Numbered from the stretch's first letter, positions 24,102 to 36,796 are shown. The stretch: DNA of 64,000 bases from Punica granatum (GCF_007655135.1 NC_045127.1:40683538-40747537), one strand, 5' to 3'. Notes: generated by a model from the sequence alone, not told the origin. A program made the numbers and translations.

Positions 24102-25220
24102 GTCACCATACAAATAATCTAAAACAGACCCACACATCTTTAGTCGAATTAGCACCATTCACAAACATGTTCTTTCGTCCGTTTAGGCTAGAAATTGTTT
24201 GCCAAATAATCCCAGTTCATAATTGGATTAATCATGTAAACTTGGCTTAATACACCACTTGTTTGCATCCATCGGCGTTGTCTGCTTTTTGTCAGTTTTC
24301 ATCTACTTTCATATTTTTTCGTCTATTGCTCGTTGTTTGATCGTGGTTTGGGCCCGAGCCCATAGGATACGTCATGCACGGGGTCCAATGCCCCCAAACC
24401 ATTGATCACGGGATCCAACGCCCCACACACACTGAGTGCGCGCAACCCGAGTGCGGAATCGGGTCTAGCCTCGACTTCCTACCTTGCTCCTAGTAGTGTC
24501 TATGTGGAAGACGACTTGGATCGGGTAGGTAAGTTGTGGCCGGACATGACCCGGGAGCTCGACCGATTCTATGGCTATCACGGGAGTCAAATGACTCTTC
24601 TGCTATTCGTTGGTTCGGTTGGACCCGACCCTCGGCTCTCTGAGTCCGTGTTGCCTTAATTTCAGTTTCGGTCATTTAAAATCACGTTGTGAGCACGAGT
24701 GAAATATTTAGCCTAATGCAAACTGATCGGGTCCATGTACTGTATCGCGTCTGTATTTTGCATTTATTTGAGAGCACATTATAAGGACATCTGATGTTTT
24801 TTCATCCAGTCGTTGTAAAGACCCCGGTCGGTGAGCAGACGATATGAGTGTTTCATCGAAGTTACGGTGTCAAAACGGGTGAGGAGTGCGCAACCTAATT
24901 CACGCGGTAAATGAAATAAAACTGCAAACCCTAGACAAACAGAGTATTGAAAAGGCGTGCGGGATGTAGGTCCACACGTAATAGAACCCCCGGATCTGGA
25001 ATTTTCGGTTCCGCAAGACCAATGCCTTAGCAACTAGGTGTACCCCATACACCTAGGCCCGGGCAACTTGCCGGCCCTCGATCTTGGGGTCGTAAAATGG
25101 CAAGTGGCGACTCCTTCTCACGCATGTCCGTCACGCGTCCCCATGGGAAGGTGAACTCTCCCAAGTTGTGCGATGGGGCTCGCACGCGAGCCTCGACGAG
25201 AGGAAATTAGGGTGCACACA
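24102..25220 (+). mobile_element. Solo LTR N, right part
   Basis: Continues LTR N from where it broke at 7001: GTCACCAT followed by GATCTAAAACAGACC-like sequence, the inverse of 8095-7005. It ends GGGTGCACACA at 25220, followed by GAAGG at 25221-25225, the same five bases as at 3556-3560. No primer site follows, which supports a solo LTR. Confidence 0.9.
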
Positions 25221-25225
25221 GAAGG

Positions 25226-26107
25226 AATTATTGGATTTTTATTTTAGGATTCAATATCTTGAGTTTACTGCTGAATATGAATTTTATTGCAATGACTCCT
25301 TTGAATTATAATTGTGTTTTCAATTCCATGATGTTCTAAACTTCTCTTGTGGGAATATGATGAAACCCTAGGTAGCCAATATGATAATTGTAGCCATGTT
25401 ATAGGATTAATAGATGTGTGGATGATTCATTATCGCAATTTCTATAATTTCAATTTTAATTCTTAATTGGTTATAATTGTTAGAAACACTATTGATACGG
25501 GAGTTGATATAGGGTTTGTTAGGAATTCTTGATTAGACTAATTAGTTAAATGCATAAGCTGCGGTAATTAGTTTAATTAGGGATTATCCATGGATTAATG
25601 CAATGTTTCTAGTTAGTTATTCGCTAAGACATTAGGGATAATTAATTTAGGGCATTAGGCAATCATAGGACTAGAAGGTGTATGATTGTAATTTAGAGTC
25701 CACTATTAATTAGAGATGCAGGAGCTGATTAATTAATTAGGGGTTTAAGACTTTAATTTTAAAGGTTTGATAAACTCACTTGAATGACCACATAGCTATT
25801 AATCTATTTAACATGATGGCAATCTGATTAGTGAAACTAGGGTGGATTCTGTTTTTCCCACTTCCAATTGATATATTTTCATACAATTCTCTTTCTGCTC
25901 TTTGTGACGATTTAGGTTGGTTAGTAGTTAATTAGTTAATTCTCTCAATTTGATTGCCTAGATAATAATAGAATCTAATATAGGTTTAGCACTTAATTAA
26001 TCCTCGTGGGATCAACACTCTATTCATCACTATATTACTTGATTTGACCTAGTACACTTGCTGGTAGAATTCGCGCTTATCTTTATATATATTAGCAGCG
26101 GATCAAG
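25226..26107 (+). mobile_element. 5' LTR of Athila-like element, right piece
   Basis: AT-rich sequence leading directly into the primer-binding site at 26112. It resumes the LTR interrupted at 3560. No 3' LTR of this element is found in the window. Confidence 0.7.
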
Positions 26108-26111
26108 TTTT

Positions 26112-26129
26112 TGGCGTCGTTGCCAGGGA
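26112..26129 (+). other. Primer-binding site of Athila-like element
   Basis: TGGCGTCGTTGCCAGGGA is two changes away from TGGCGCCGTTGCCGGGGA, the site I know from Athila elements (tRNA-Asp type). Confidence 0.8.
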
Positions 26130-26219
26130 TTAACTTAATATTAGACCACCTTTAGTTCTATTGTTAATTTAGGCGCACATTACTGTGTGTTTGTTTCTTG
26201 TTCTCTTTGTAGGTATTGT

Positions 26220-27650
26220 ATGAGCAGGAGTAGAAGTGTTGAACTTCTACCATTAGATCCTGAGATAGAGCGCACCTTGCACTAGTTAAGAAGAGTAAAC
26301 ATAAGAAGGGAAGAATTGCAGGTAGTTGAGATGACAAACGATGACATCAACAGCCAGATAAAGGGTGCTACCAACGCACTTCGAGACAATGCAATACCTA
26401 CTATTATGGGTTCTGCGATCAGAAGGCTAACTATTTCGGCTAATAACTTTGAACTGAAGCCCGCACTCATCCAGATGGTTCAATCAAATCAGTTTGGAGG
26501 ATATCCCAACGAGAGTCCTGATGAGCATATTTCAGGATTCCTCCAATACTGTAACACGGTAAAGATGAATAATTTCAATGATGATGTTATTAGATTACAA
26601 CCTTTCCTTTCTCACTTAGGGATAAACCGAGAGCCTAGTTCAATTCACTGCCACAAGAGTCCATCACCACCTGGGCTGACCTCTCATCTAAGTTTCTCAG
26701 GAGATTTTTCCCACCAGCTAAGACTGCAAGATTGAGGAACGAAATCACTAACTTCACCAAGTTCAGTGGTGAATCACTTTATGAGGCGTGGAAGAGATTC
26801 AAGGAGGCAATCAGAAAGTGCCCACATCACTGATTGCCAGATAATCTCCTAATTGAGGTCTTCTATCTTAGCCTGGATGAGACGTTGAGGTCTCTAGTAG
26901 ATGCTGCAACTGGAGGCGCACTAATGGGTAAGAATTATGATGAAGCAAGTGCTTTGATAGAAGAGATGGCCCCCAGTGCATATAATTGGCAGAATGAAAG
27001 AAGCAAATCAAGAGTGGCGTCAGTCAATGACATGGACACTATTGCTAATTTGACAGCCCAAATTTTAGCTCTCACTACCCAGGTAAGTAAACTCACCTCA
27101 GCACATTCTTTTAATACTAATCAGGTTGCTTTTTGTGAGTTGTCTTCAGGACCACATTCGACTCTTGAATGCATGTCTGGAAATCCCTCAACTTCACCCA
27201 ATGGAGAGCAAGTGAACTTTGTCAACAACTTCCAACGGGGTAATCAAGGACCTTATTCGAACACTTACAATCCAGGATGGCGTAATCATCCTAATTTCTC
27301 ATGGAGGAATGAGAATAATGCACTTAAACCGCCATCTGGATTCTAGAAGCAAGGCCCCGCTCAGAATGTTCCATCTCAGCAAAATCAATCTAGAATGGAA
27401 GAGCTCATGTTGAGCTATATGCAAAAGACTGACACCATGTTACAGAATCAACAAGCCACTATTCGAAACCTAGAGGGTAAGATTAGTTAGATTTCTCAAC
27501 AGTTAAGTAACAGACCATCAGGGTCTTTACCTAGCAACACTGAGGAGAATCCCAAGGGTGTCAATTCTATAATGCTGAGGAGTTGCAAGGAATTGGACAC
27601 AGTCAACAGAAAAGCTCAAACCCAGGATGAGAGTCCAGAAAAAAGACAAA
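26220..27650 (+). pseudogene. Athila-like gag (degenerate)
   Basis: The ATG at 26220 opens MSRSRSVELLPLDPEIERTL. An Athila-style capsid region follows: FGGYPNESPDEHISGFLQYC, then, after a frameshift near 26625, TWADLSSKFLRRFFPPAK, the LRNEI segment, and LYEAWKRFKEAIRKCPHH. The spacer with NQVAFCELSSGPHST corresponds to the degenerate cysteine region of Athila gags. No CCHC knuckle is seen. Stops occur at about 26283, 26832, 27344 and 27489. Gag would form the particle shell; this copy cannot make it. Confidence 0.85.
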
Positions 27651-28566
27651 GGTAAGCAAAAGGTGGAGGAACCAAGGCAGAAGTCACCAAAGGTGAAACC
27701 GTATGTTCCTCCTGTCCCTTTTCCAAGAAGATTGAAGCAACAACAATTGGATGCCCAATTTACTAAATTCCTAGATGTCTTTAAAAAGCTGCAAATCAAA
27801 TCAACATTTCATTTGTTGAACTACTCCAGCATATGCCTTCATATGCTAGACTCATGAAGGATTTGCTCACTAAAAAGAGAAATATTGATGGGAGTGAGCC
27901 TGTGATGCTTACGAGGGAGTGTTATATGATTCTCTAGAAGGACTTGCCTAACTTATCACACAAACAAAGAGATCAGGGGAGTTTCATTGTCCCTTGCACT
28001 ATAGGGAATTTCCATTTTGAGAAAGATCTTATCAATCTTTCAGGAAACTTGGACTTGGAGAATGCAAGGAAACTCATGTTACCTTGCAACTTGCTGACAA
28101 GAGTATCAAATACCCAAAGGGCATTATCGAGAATGTCCTGGTGAAGGTAGACAAACTCATATTTCCACATGACTTCATAGTCCTGGAGATGGAGGAGGAC
28201 AAAGAGGTGCCCATGATCCTTGGCAGACTGTTCCTTGCGACAGGTAAAGCATTAATAAATGTGGAACAAGGTAAGCTTACTTTAAGAGTTATGGATGAAC
28301 AAATAACTTTTAATGTTTATGATGCCATAAAGAAATTTGATGATGGCAAATCCCGTTACACCATTGATATTATTGATGAGCTTATCTCTGAGTCTGTGGA
28401 GGAGAAAGCAGATGTGAATATAATGGAATTAGTCCTTAGGGATCTGGATGAATGGAGTGATGATGATGAGCCTGAGGAAGAATGTGTGAAGAAGGTGTCA
28501 GAAATCAAGACTCGCTACTATGAAGAGTTGGGCACAAGTGCGACAACTCTCGGTGCTAGAACTTAA
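27627..28566 (+). pseudogene. Athila-like protease region, active site deleted
   Basis: QKSPKVKPYVPPVPFPRRLK and the flap and tail (VPMILGRLFLATGKALINVE) are recognisable as Athila aspartic protease. Where the D-L-G-A-S catalytic loop should be, after GSFIVPCTIGNF, the text runs DLINLSGNLDLENARK. Roughly ten codons appear to be missing and the frame changes there. There are stops at about 27835 and 27937. An acidic tail (DDDEPEEECVKK) follows before RT. Confidence 0.8.
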
Positions 28567-28699
28567 ATCTTTGCCTAGCCATCTAAAATATGCATGTCTT
28601 GTAAGAGATGATACTTTGCCAATAATTATCTCTTCTTCCTTGACAGGTGATCAGGAGCAAAAGCTCTTAAGCGTACTGAGAGAGCACAAGGAGGCAATA

Positions 28700-29640
28700 A
28701 GATAGACCATTACAGATATTAAAGGGATCAGCCCTCTGATTTGCACTCACAGGATACTGTTGGAAACTGAGTGCAAACCCACAGTGCAACCACAAAAACG
28801 ACTTAACCCAACTCTCAAAGAGGTAGTGAAGAAAGAAGTGCTTAAATTGTTGGATGCAGGTATTATCTATCCTATCTCAGATAGTAAATGGATTAGTCCT
28901 ATTCAAGTAGTGCCTAAAAAGGGTGGTATGACTGTGGTTAAAAATGAGGTCAATGAATTAATCCTGACTCGTACTGTGACTGGGTGGAGAGTTTATATAG
29001 ATTACAGGAAACTGAATGATGCTACCCATAAAGACCATGTCCCCCTCCCCTTCATTGATCAGATGCTAAAAAAGCTTGCAGGGCATGATTATTATTGTTT
29101 TCTAGATAGTTATTCTGGTTACAATCAGATTCATATAACTCCCACGGACCAGGAGAAAACCACCTTTACTTGTCCCTATGGCACTTTTGCCTTTAGAAGA
29201 ATGCCCTTCGGTCTATGTAATGCACCTGCCAATTTCCAGAGGTACATGATGTCTATATTTTCTGACATCTTAGAAAATTTTATTGAAATATTTATAGATG
29301 AATTCTCTGTTTTTGGGAAGTCATTTGAATCATGTTTGACAAATTTAGGTTGAGTGCTTAAAAGATGTAAGAAGACTAATCTACTTCTGAACTGGGAGAA
29401 ATGCCATTTTATGGTAAGAGAAGGAATAGTCTTAGGTCACAAGGTGTCAAAGAAAGGGATTGAAGTTGATCGAGCAAAAGTGGAGATAATAGAGAAGTTG
29501 CCACCACCTACTTCAGCAAAAGGAGTCAGGAGCTTCTTAGGACATCCTGGCTTCTACGAGAGATTTATCAGGGACTTTTCTAAAATCTCTAGACATCTTT
29601 GTAATTTACTTGACAAGATTCTGCTTTTGTTTTTTATGAT
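28700..29640 (+). pseudogene. Athila-like reverse transcriptase
   Basis: Gypsy RT motifs run in order: ISPIQVVPKKGGMTVV, WRVYIDYRKLNDAT, CFLDSYSGYNQI, TFTCPYGTFAFRRMPFGLCN, then FIDEFSVFG where F(M/V)DDFS is expected, so the second catalytic Asp is Glu. After a TGA at 29353 the connection domain continues (GIVLGHKVSKKGIEVDRAKV, RSFLGHPGFYERFI). An 11-residue insert after PKKGG is typical of Athila. The region is inactive because of this change and the stops. Confidence 0.9.
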
Positions 29641-29646
29641 AGTTGT

Positions 29647-30075
29647 TTGCAGGCATTCAATTTATTGAAGGATAAGCTCACTTCGACACCAGTGATTGTT
29701 GCACCTGATTGGGAGCTTTCGTTTGAGCTGATGTGTGATGCCAGCAACTATGTTGTAGGAGCAGTACTTGGGCAAAGGAGAGGTAAGGTATTTCATGTAA
29801 TATACTATACTAGTAGAACTTTAAATGAGGCCCAGAGGAACTATACCACAACTTAAAAAGAGCTTTTAGCAGTCATATTTGCATGTGACAAGTTTCGGCC
29901 TTATTTGATAGATTCTAAGATCATAGTATACACAGACCATGCCGCCCTGAAATATTTGTTTGCTAAAGCTGATGCTAAACCTAGGCTAATTCGCTGGATT
30001 TTACTGCTGTAAGAATTTGACTTGGAAATTAGAGATAAAAAGGGAATTGAAAATGTAGTGGCTGATCATTTATCC
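29647..30075 (+). pseudogene. Athila-like RNase H
   Basis: Motifs: ELMCDASNYVVGAVLGQR, YYTSRTLNEAQRNY, then after a TAA at 29854 [24 protein letters not shown] and VVADHLSRL. The first Asp (CDAS), the Glu in KELLA and the Asp in YTDHAAL are all present. Stops at 29854 and 30010 break it. Confidence 0.88.
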
Positions 30076-30079
30076 CGTT

Positions 30080-31468
30080 TGAAATCTGATTGTTTAGATC
30101 TACCCATTAATGAAAAGTTCCTTGATGAACAATTGCATGCAGTAGAAATCCAAATATTACCCCGGTATGCTAATATAGTCAATTACCTGGTCAGCAAAAT
30201 CACACCATATGATTTGTCATCTCAACAGAAAAAGAAATTTTTGCATGATGTGAAATACTATTTTTGGGACAAACCATATATGTTTAAATGTTGTGCTGAC
30301 CAAGTAATTAGACACTGTGTGCCTGAAACTGAACAGCTTAGCATAATACATCACTGTCATTCTAAGGAAGCAGGAGGCCACTTTGGCGTGGAAAGAACTG
30401 CAACTAAGATCTTACTTGTGGATTTTATTGGCCTAGAGTATTTCATGATTGCAAGAATTACATTATGTCTTGTGCTCAATGCCAAAGGACTGTCAATATT
30501 TCTAGGAGACATGAATTACTACAAAACAACATTCTTGTAATTGAGCTTTTTGATGTGTGGGGAATAGACTTTATGGGTCCTTTTCCCTCTTCTTTTTCTA
30601 ATAAATATATTCTTGTGGCTGTCGATTATGTTTCAAAATGAGTAGAAGCAGTTGCTCTACAAACTAATGATGCCAGAGTTGTAATCAGATTTTTGAAAAG
30701 GAACATCTTTTCAAGATTTGGGGTACTTAGAGCCATTATAAGTGATGGGGGATCGCATTTTTGCAATCGGCAGTTTGAAAAATTATTATCAAAATATGGA
30801 GTTATTCATAAAATTGCCATCCCTTATCATCCACAGACTTGTGGACAGGTTGAGGTGTCCAATAGGGGAAATAAAGCGTATCTTAGAGAAAACTGTCAAT
30901 TCATTTAGGAAAGATTGGTCTTTAAAACTTGATGATGCATTATGGGCTTACAGGACAGCTTTCAAAACCCCTATAGGAATGTCCCCGTACAAGATTGTCT
31001 ATGGTAAATCATGTCACCTACCAGAAGAGCTTGAACACAAAGTATACTAGGCCATAAAATACCTTAACTTTGATTTACAAGCTGCAAGTGAAAAGAGGTT
31101 GCTTCAGTTGAATCAGATGGCTGAGATGAGAGAAGAAGCATATGAAAATGCCATGATATACAAGGAGCAAGCCAAGCGATGGCATGATAGGAACATCCTA
31201 AAGCGAGAGTTTTTGCCTGGTCAGAAAGTCCTATTATACAACTCTCGCCTGAAGTTATTCCCAGGTAAGTTAAAATCTCGATAGTCTGGACCATTTGTTA
31301 TTTCTAATGTTTTTCCCTAGGTGTAGTTGAGCTGAAGTTAGAAGACGACCGCACTTTTAAAGTAAACGGTCATCTTCTAAAGCATTACTTTGAAGGGAAA
31401 AACATTGATGGTGATGCCACTAGGGTGGATCTAGCAAATCCAGTTGAAGAACTGGAAAAGTCGACCTA
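30080..31468 (+). pseudogene. Athila-like integrase
   Basis: The H-H part of the zinc-binding domain is visible (CHSKEAGGHFG), and the Cys pair lies in a shifted frame near 30470. Core: [10 protein letters not shown] (first Asp), [14 protein letters not shown] (second Asp), [14 protein letters not shown] (Glu). After a frame change come [19 protein letters not shown] and [20 protein letters not shown], a C-terminal domain ending near FKVNGHLLKHYF. Multiple stops occur. Beyond 31470 the expected env-like region and 3' LTR are absent. Confidence 0.88.
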
Positions 31469-31469
31469 G

Positions 31470-31560
31470 CGACTATAAACTAAGAGCTTCATGAGAGGCT
31501 GCCCATGTTTAACGCTGTTATAAAACTGTTTTATTTTGTTTTACTGACTCTCTAACATTA
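31470..31560 (+). mobile_element. Post-pol leader of Athila-like element, truncated
   Basis: The stretch with GCTTCATGAGAGGCTGCCCATG follows pol in many Athila elements. It fuses to an internal part of LTR O at about 31555-31570, with neither the end of the Athila element nor the start of the LTR. Confidence 0.6.
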
Positions 31561-34500
31561 GTTTAGGGGACCACGACTCCTCCATGACCAGCCATGACTC
31601 CCTCTTGACCACCCTATCTCCTTTGGCTTCTTCTCCATGCAAGTTGCCTTATCTTCCATTCAAAATATCAAGCCTACAATTTCATTTCAACACTTCACCT
31701 TCACTTCACCATCAATGCATTTGGCTCTTCTTCATTAATGCATTTCAAGAAGTCTTCATCCCCATCTTCATTAAAAATTCGGATCCCCCCTAATCCGTGC
31801 CATTTAATCAAGCTTTTTCTCACTTAATTGCACTTAATCTTTACCTATATAAATCCTTTAAGTCATTAACCTAATCACAACTCATCACACATCATCTCTC
31901 TAGCATTCCTTACTCTTCAAGAAGCTCTCAACTTCCCCTTTAGTTCCAGCAAAAATCGCAGCAAGCAAGGGCAAGCAAAACCAAGCAAAACCCTCAAAGA
32001 CTTAAGTCGGAATCATGGTATTTACCATCCCGCCTTAAATCCAAACTTCACCAAACTTTACATCCTACATGTTTTCGACCCCCCTATCCATTTTTGGGCT
32101 TACATTTTAAGTTTGAAACCTCCAACCCATCGAAACAGCCACCACAGAACCAAACCCAGAAAACAATCTTCTCGGGTCAAAAATGGCAACCCGAGTTTCA
32201 AGGCCTTCGAGTCGGTTTGAGTCGCCAAAACCCATCAAACACCTCCCCACACAACCCTAGGGTGTCAAGGAGTCAAGAAATCCAAGAAAAACTCGTCGGT
32301 TAACCTAGCACAAGAAACAGCTCGACTGCCCAGTCCGGTCGAGTTTTCTGACTGTTCTTGTGGTTTTCTTTCAGATCGGGGGTCAGTTAGGAGTCGGGAG
32401 CCGTTGACCATGTCTCAAAATTCAATCGGGAGACACCGTGGCGATTTCCGACCCGACTGGTGCTAGACGAGTCCGAAATTCCATACGTGCTCTGTTTTCC
32501 GTGATCTTTGCAGGGCTGTACGGGTTGACCCAATACTCTGGGACCAAACGACCACCATAGTCACCTCCGGGGGTCAGTTAGGAGTCAGGAGCTACTGACC
32601 TTGCCTCAAAATTCCATCGGAAACTTCCGTGGTGACGTCCGACTTGACTTGTGCCAATCAGGTCTTTTCAGTGTTCTAGCCGAGTCTGTTTGTGCATTTC
32701 GGGTCTGTTCAACGAAAAATAGCCCAAACCCGACCTAACAAAGGTCCAGCCCGACTTCTAAAAGTCTCATCTCGCATCCCGGGGACTAGGTATGACCATT
32801 CCTGACTTAAAAGACCTAGGTCTTTTACATTCTCGTTGCGTTTATGGAGTTATAAGGGGTTTTATGCATGTTTTATTTCCAAGTTTTAATCTTTATGCAA
32901 TTTCCATGTTATATCATGCATGTTTGTCCTCGATTTACGTGCTAGCATGTCGGGAAATACTTGGATCGTAGTCGAGAAGAACATCCCGACCCGGGAAAGG
33001 CATGAGATCTCATGGGTTTCCCTCCAAGGGAGATGACCGAATGTTCTCTTGCTCTTTTCGGGCAAGGAAAGGTCTTCTTGGCCCGATCCAAGTTTGATTC
33101 TCGAGTTTCCTCGTGTTTTTTCACGTGCATGAAGTCGGTATTGTTTTATCGATTCCTTAAATAATATGTTTGTGCATATTTGCATGTTTGAATGTGTTAT
33201 TTAAATCATGGCAATACCGACTTTCATTTAATCGTGTCATTTATCGTGTTTGTTGCTTGAGCATGCAAGAAATGATTCGAAACAAGACGGGAAAAACTCG
33301 TGAACCCCGATGTGGGCCATGAGGCTTCTCGGTTTTCTCCAAGGAGAAATGGCCGAGAGTCTCTTAGATTCATACGGGTTGCACGAAGCTTCCTCTCCCC
33401 GTTTTAAGTCCGTTCTCGGATTTTGTGTAATTTACAATTTACATTGTCATCGCAATATCGCATGAAAACATATTTTCCAAACAATGCATGCATGGATTCG
33501 GGTATCGATGACTCATTCGGGTCCATTCGGTCATGAGGGCATTTTCGGTCATTGGAACAAATTATCCTCGATCCTTATGAAATCGTCTTGGTCGTCGAGT
33601 CACGAATTGTTTTCATAATTAATGCATTCTGCACAACCCTTAAGCATTAATTTCATGAACAGGTTAATCAGGACGCTCACACGATTAATTCATTCAATTT
33701 AAACAACTTTGCACAAATTGGACATTAATCTATAACTCGCGTTGACGAATTACAAAACGGTGTTAATGCCATTTTCAAAATGCGCATACTTCTAAACCCG
33801 AGACATGCAATATGAAGTAACATGGACGTCTAGGAGAAACTTGTGTGTTTTGACTTGAGTTTCACCTGACTTCAGGTAATTCAGGTTGGAATACAGAAGT
33901 TCCTTTTAAACCACTTTCGGATAAATCGACCAAATTTTTGCTTTTATGGGGTTTTCGCATAACCCTGAAAGATCCAAGGAATTGGTCAACATCGGTTACA
34001 GGCCGAGGTGGCCCATATTGCGTTGTTTCCCTTTTCTGAAAACACATTTTCAAGTCAAGGGCAAGAACATCATTTTCTGATTTGGCGACATCGTAGGGTT
34101 AGTTTGACAGAAACACGACGGTGTTGGAATATGAACAGGCTACCTGTTCAGGTGCAGGTTCATCTGCATAGCCTTTCTTATTCCCACTAATGAGTTTCTA
34201 TCATCCTAATATAGTTTAGGGTGCTAGTCGGGTATTCTGTATCAAAATGCAATTACCTGACTAATCATTTCACATGATCTAACCAAACACTAGAAATTTG
34301 TTAGGTGGAATTCTAGGTTCCAAATCTAGAGTCCAAAACACAAGTGGATGAATTCAGTGTAACTTCAGTGTTGCAACACCGAATCACTGTAAAAGCAATC
34401 CACACACATGAGACTTGATTACGGACACCCGGGATGTCGAGTTCTCAAACCAAAGCCGAATGCTAAAACATTAGCACGCGTTTGTTTGTTTAGGGTAGGA

Positions 34501-35475
34501 TTTGCTTGCAAAATACCTCGGGCTAATAATTTGTTAAAACACGTACACTTGACAATAACAAAAACCTTGCCTGTTATTAACATGTTGCGCGTTATCTTTC
34601 TGCACTCGTTTGCCATGCAGGTCGAGCCTGATCCCTAGGCCGAATAATATTATGGTTCAACGCCTTAATAATCGAGCACAGGGTCCAACGCCCTAATCAT
34701 CACTCGTAGGGTCCAACGCCTTATTCATTGAGAGCGCATGTCGAGTTTCAATTCTTTAGTTTTTCCCTAAATTCACAGTGAGTTGGAGCGGAATAATAAC
34801 CGAACGCGAATCGACTGGAATTCGGCCATTTGTAATTTGTATTTATTGTTTTCGAAAGCATTGTAAGGATTTTATTTTACATTCATTCTGTAAGAATTCC
34901 AGTCGGTGAGCGAACGGTCCGAGAATCGAATTGATCAAGTCGGTCTAACGCTTGCCCAGACACGAGTAAATCTAAGATCTCGCGGTTTCGGTTCACGCAA
35001 GGATTCAACCTCCATGGTTCGATGAACTGTAACGCAAGATTGTGAACCAATTCCCCGACACACAAGTTTACTTCTCTATCGGCTTCTCTACCGATCGTTT
35101 AGTTCGTCGAATTTCCGGTGTCAAAATGTGCGAGCCGAGCACAGCTTAATTCACGTGGTAAATAATAAAACATGCAAGCCTAGCAAACCAGAGTACCGAA
35201 AGGGCGTGCGGGATATAGGCCCGCACGTAACATGAACCCCCGAACTCGGACTTTCCGGTTCCGCACAGACCAATACCTTAACAACAACTAGGTGTTCCAT
35301 ACCCCTAGACCTGGATAACTTATCCGCCCTCGACCTTCGAGTCGTAAAATGATAGGTGGCGACTCCTTCTTACGCGTGTCCGTCACGCATCCCCGGGAAG
35401 GTGAACACTACCAAGTCGCGCAATCCAAAAGCACACATGCGGGCCCCTATGAGAGTCCACATTCGGGTTAGTACA
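31560..35475 (+). mobile_element. LTR O, 5'-truncated (same family as Q, P, R)
   Basis: Lacks about the first 1.1 kb of the LTR relative to R (61309). From 31560 it runs parallel to R from about 62445 and to P in inverse: promoter, the sequence with CATCCTACATGTTTTCGACC (compare CATCCCACATG... near 62945), the TTTATCGATTC / GGCAATACCGAC block at 33140-33220, and the conserved end 35100-35475. It ends TTAGTACA at 35475. No protein-coding region; ORFs are incidental. Confidence 0.75.
31846..31853 (+). promoter_or_regulatory. TATA box of LTR O
   Basis: TATATAAA followed by a pyrimidine-rich stretch with CATCTCTCTAGCATTCC, parallel to the promoters at 558 (minus), 41819 (minus) and 62732. Confidence 0.6.
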
Positions 35476-35984
35476 ATCTTGGAGCAATATTTCCCAACCA
35501 AATTTGCATTTTTGACCTGCACTCTCGTCTCATTTAACTCCTTCTACATCATTTCATTCTTCCACTCCAATGTGGCCACTTTGTCTTCGGTTTCTGACAA
35601 TTTTAAAAGAAGAAGTTCATTCTTCTCTTCGACATGGTTGAGCTCCATAACAACATATTCTTTTTCTTTCATCAAGACCCTCAATATATGCTTTTTATGC
35701 TTAGAGTCTTTAGGATCATACTGTTCGAACGATTTACAATCATTTTCCTACAATTTTAAAACTGATTATTAGCATATAGCTTATCACATCATAAATAATC
35801 AAAATAAAAACAGAAATAGTGGTACCTTCCAATGCTTGCAACGAAAAAATCTTATTCCAGGATTGCTCTCACTCCATGAAGTCAATAACGCGACTCTTAC
35901 CTGGTGATGGCATTTCTTATAAGCCCCAAAGCTGTTATTTGCTGCAGAAGACTCACCCCATTCAATTGACCCACCTGTTGACAT
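35476..35984 (-). pseudogene. GRF zinc-finger / coiled-coil gene relic, cut by LTR O
   Basis: Exon 1 (35984-35826) begins MSTGGSIEWGESSAANNSFG. It contains CHHQVRVALLTSWSESNPG followed by IRFFRCKHWK, matching the plant GRF-type zinc finger (CxCG ... TSWT..NPGRRFY.C). The second ligand and the Gly are degraded (CHH). A 78-bp intron (35825-35748) has GTACC donor and TTGTAG acceptor. Exon 2 (35747-35476) continues in frame: ENDCKSFEQYDPKDSKHK, then a heptad-rich segment (MKEKEYVVMELNHVEEKNEL). A stop follows near 35557. The gene ends at the LTR boundary, so its C-terminus is lost. In this family the finger is thought to bind nucleic acid; the function here is unknown. Confidence 0.7.
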
Positions 35985-36300
35985 CTCAACTCACCTGCTC
36001 AGCTAATGCTTGCTTGTCGTCTTGCCCCGATTTCCAATTATCGAAATTGAGTGCAAGGGATGTCATTCATCAAGGGCTCAATTGAACACAACAAGAGAAT
36101 CGCAGCTCAATCCAACCCAAAAACTCAGAAATTACCCAAGTTTCAGCTATGTTTCTTGCCCTAATTTTTTGCGTGAGAATGGTAGAGGGAGGAGGAAGAG
36201 ATATCCAAGGGAAATATTTTTTGGCTTGCCAATTGGACTGAATGGAGTTTACGTGGAAGATAACAACCATTTGTACCAAATGTAACGGCCACATAAGCAT
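35985..36300. other. Probable leader/upstream flank of the GRF relic
   Basis: No convincing coding region. It lies directly 5' of the ATG at 35984 on the minus strand. Small open frames on both strands look incidental. Confidence 0.3.
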
Positions 36301-36796
36301 ATCACAGGGGAGTTTGGACGGAAGGAGACGGCGTGCTAGATAATGGAAGATTTTGAATCATTGTGTTTTCATAGAAATTTTTTAAAATTCGTGCTAGATT
36401 ATGGAATTTTTTAATAGTATGTGCTTTTTTATGTTAAAAACCCTTATTAACATAGGAGTCAACTTTAGTTATATGACCATAACTTTGTTGAATTGATGAT
36501 TTGTCATTATTTTTTGAGAAATTTTTATATGAAAAACTAAATTTTTTTTAGTGTTCTATCTTTGTATTATAAGATGTTTCATGTTTTCATATATTTATTT
36601 CATATATATAATAATTATATATATGTTATAGAAATAGTTTGCTTCTAAATGATCATAAAATTATTTAAAAAAAGCTTAAAGTTTCATAGAATAATCTTTG
36701 AACAATTACCTTCGATGAAGTTGGACTAATTAACTTATTCAATATTTTTTCTTTCAAATTTCTCTTTCAAATTTGATTTATTTTTATACTCAATTT

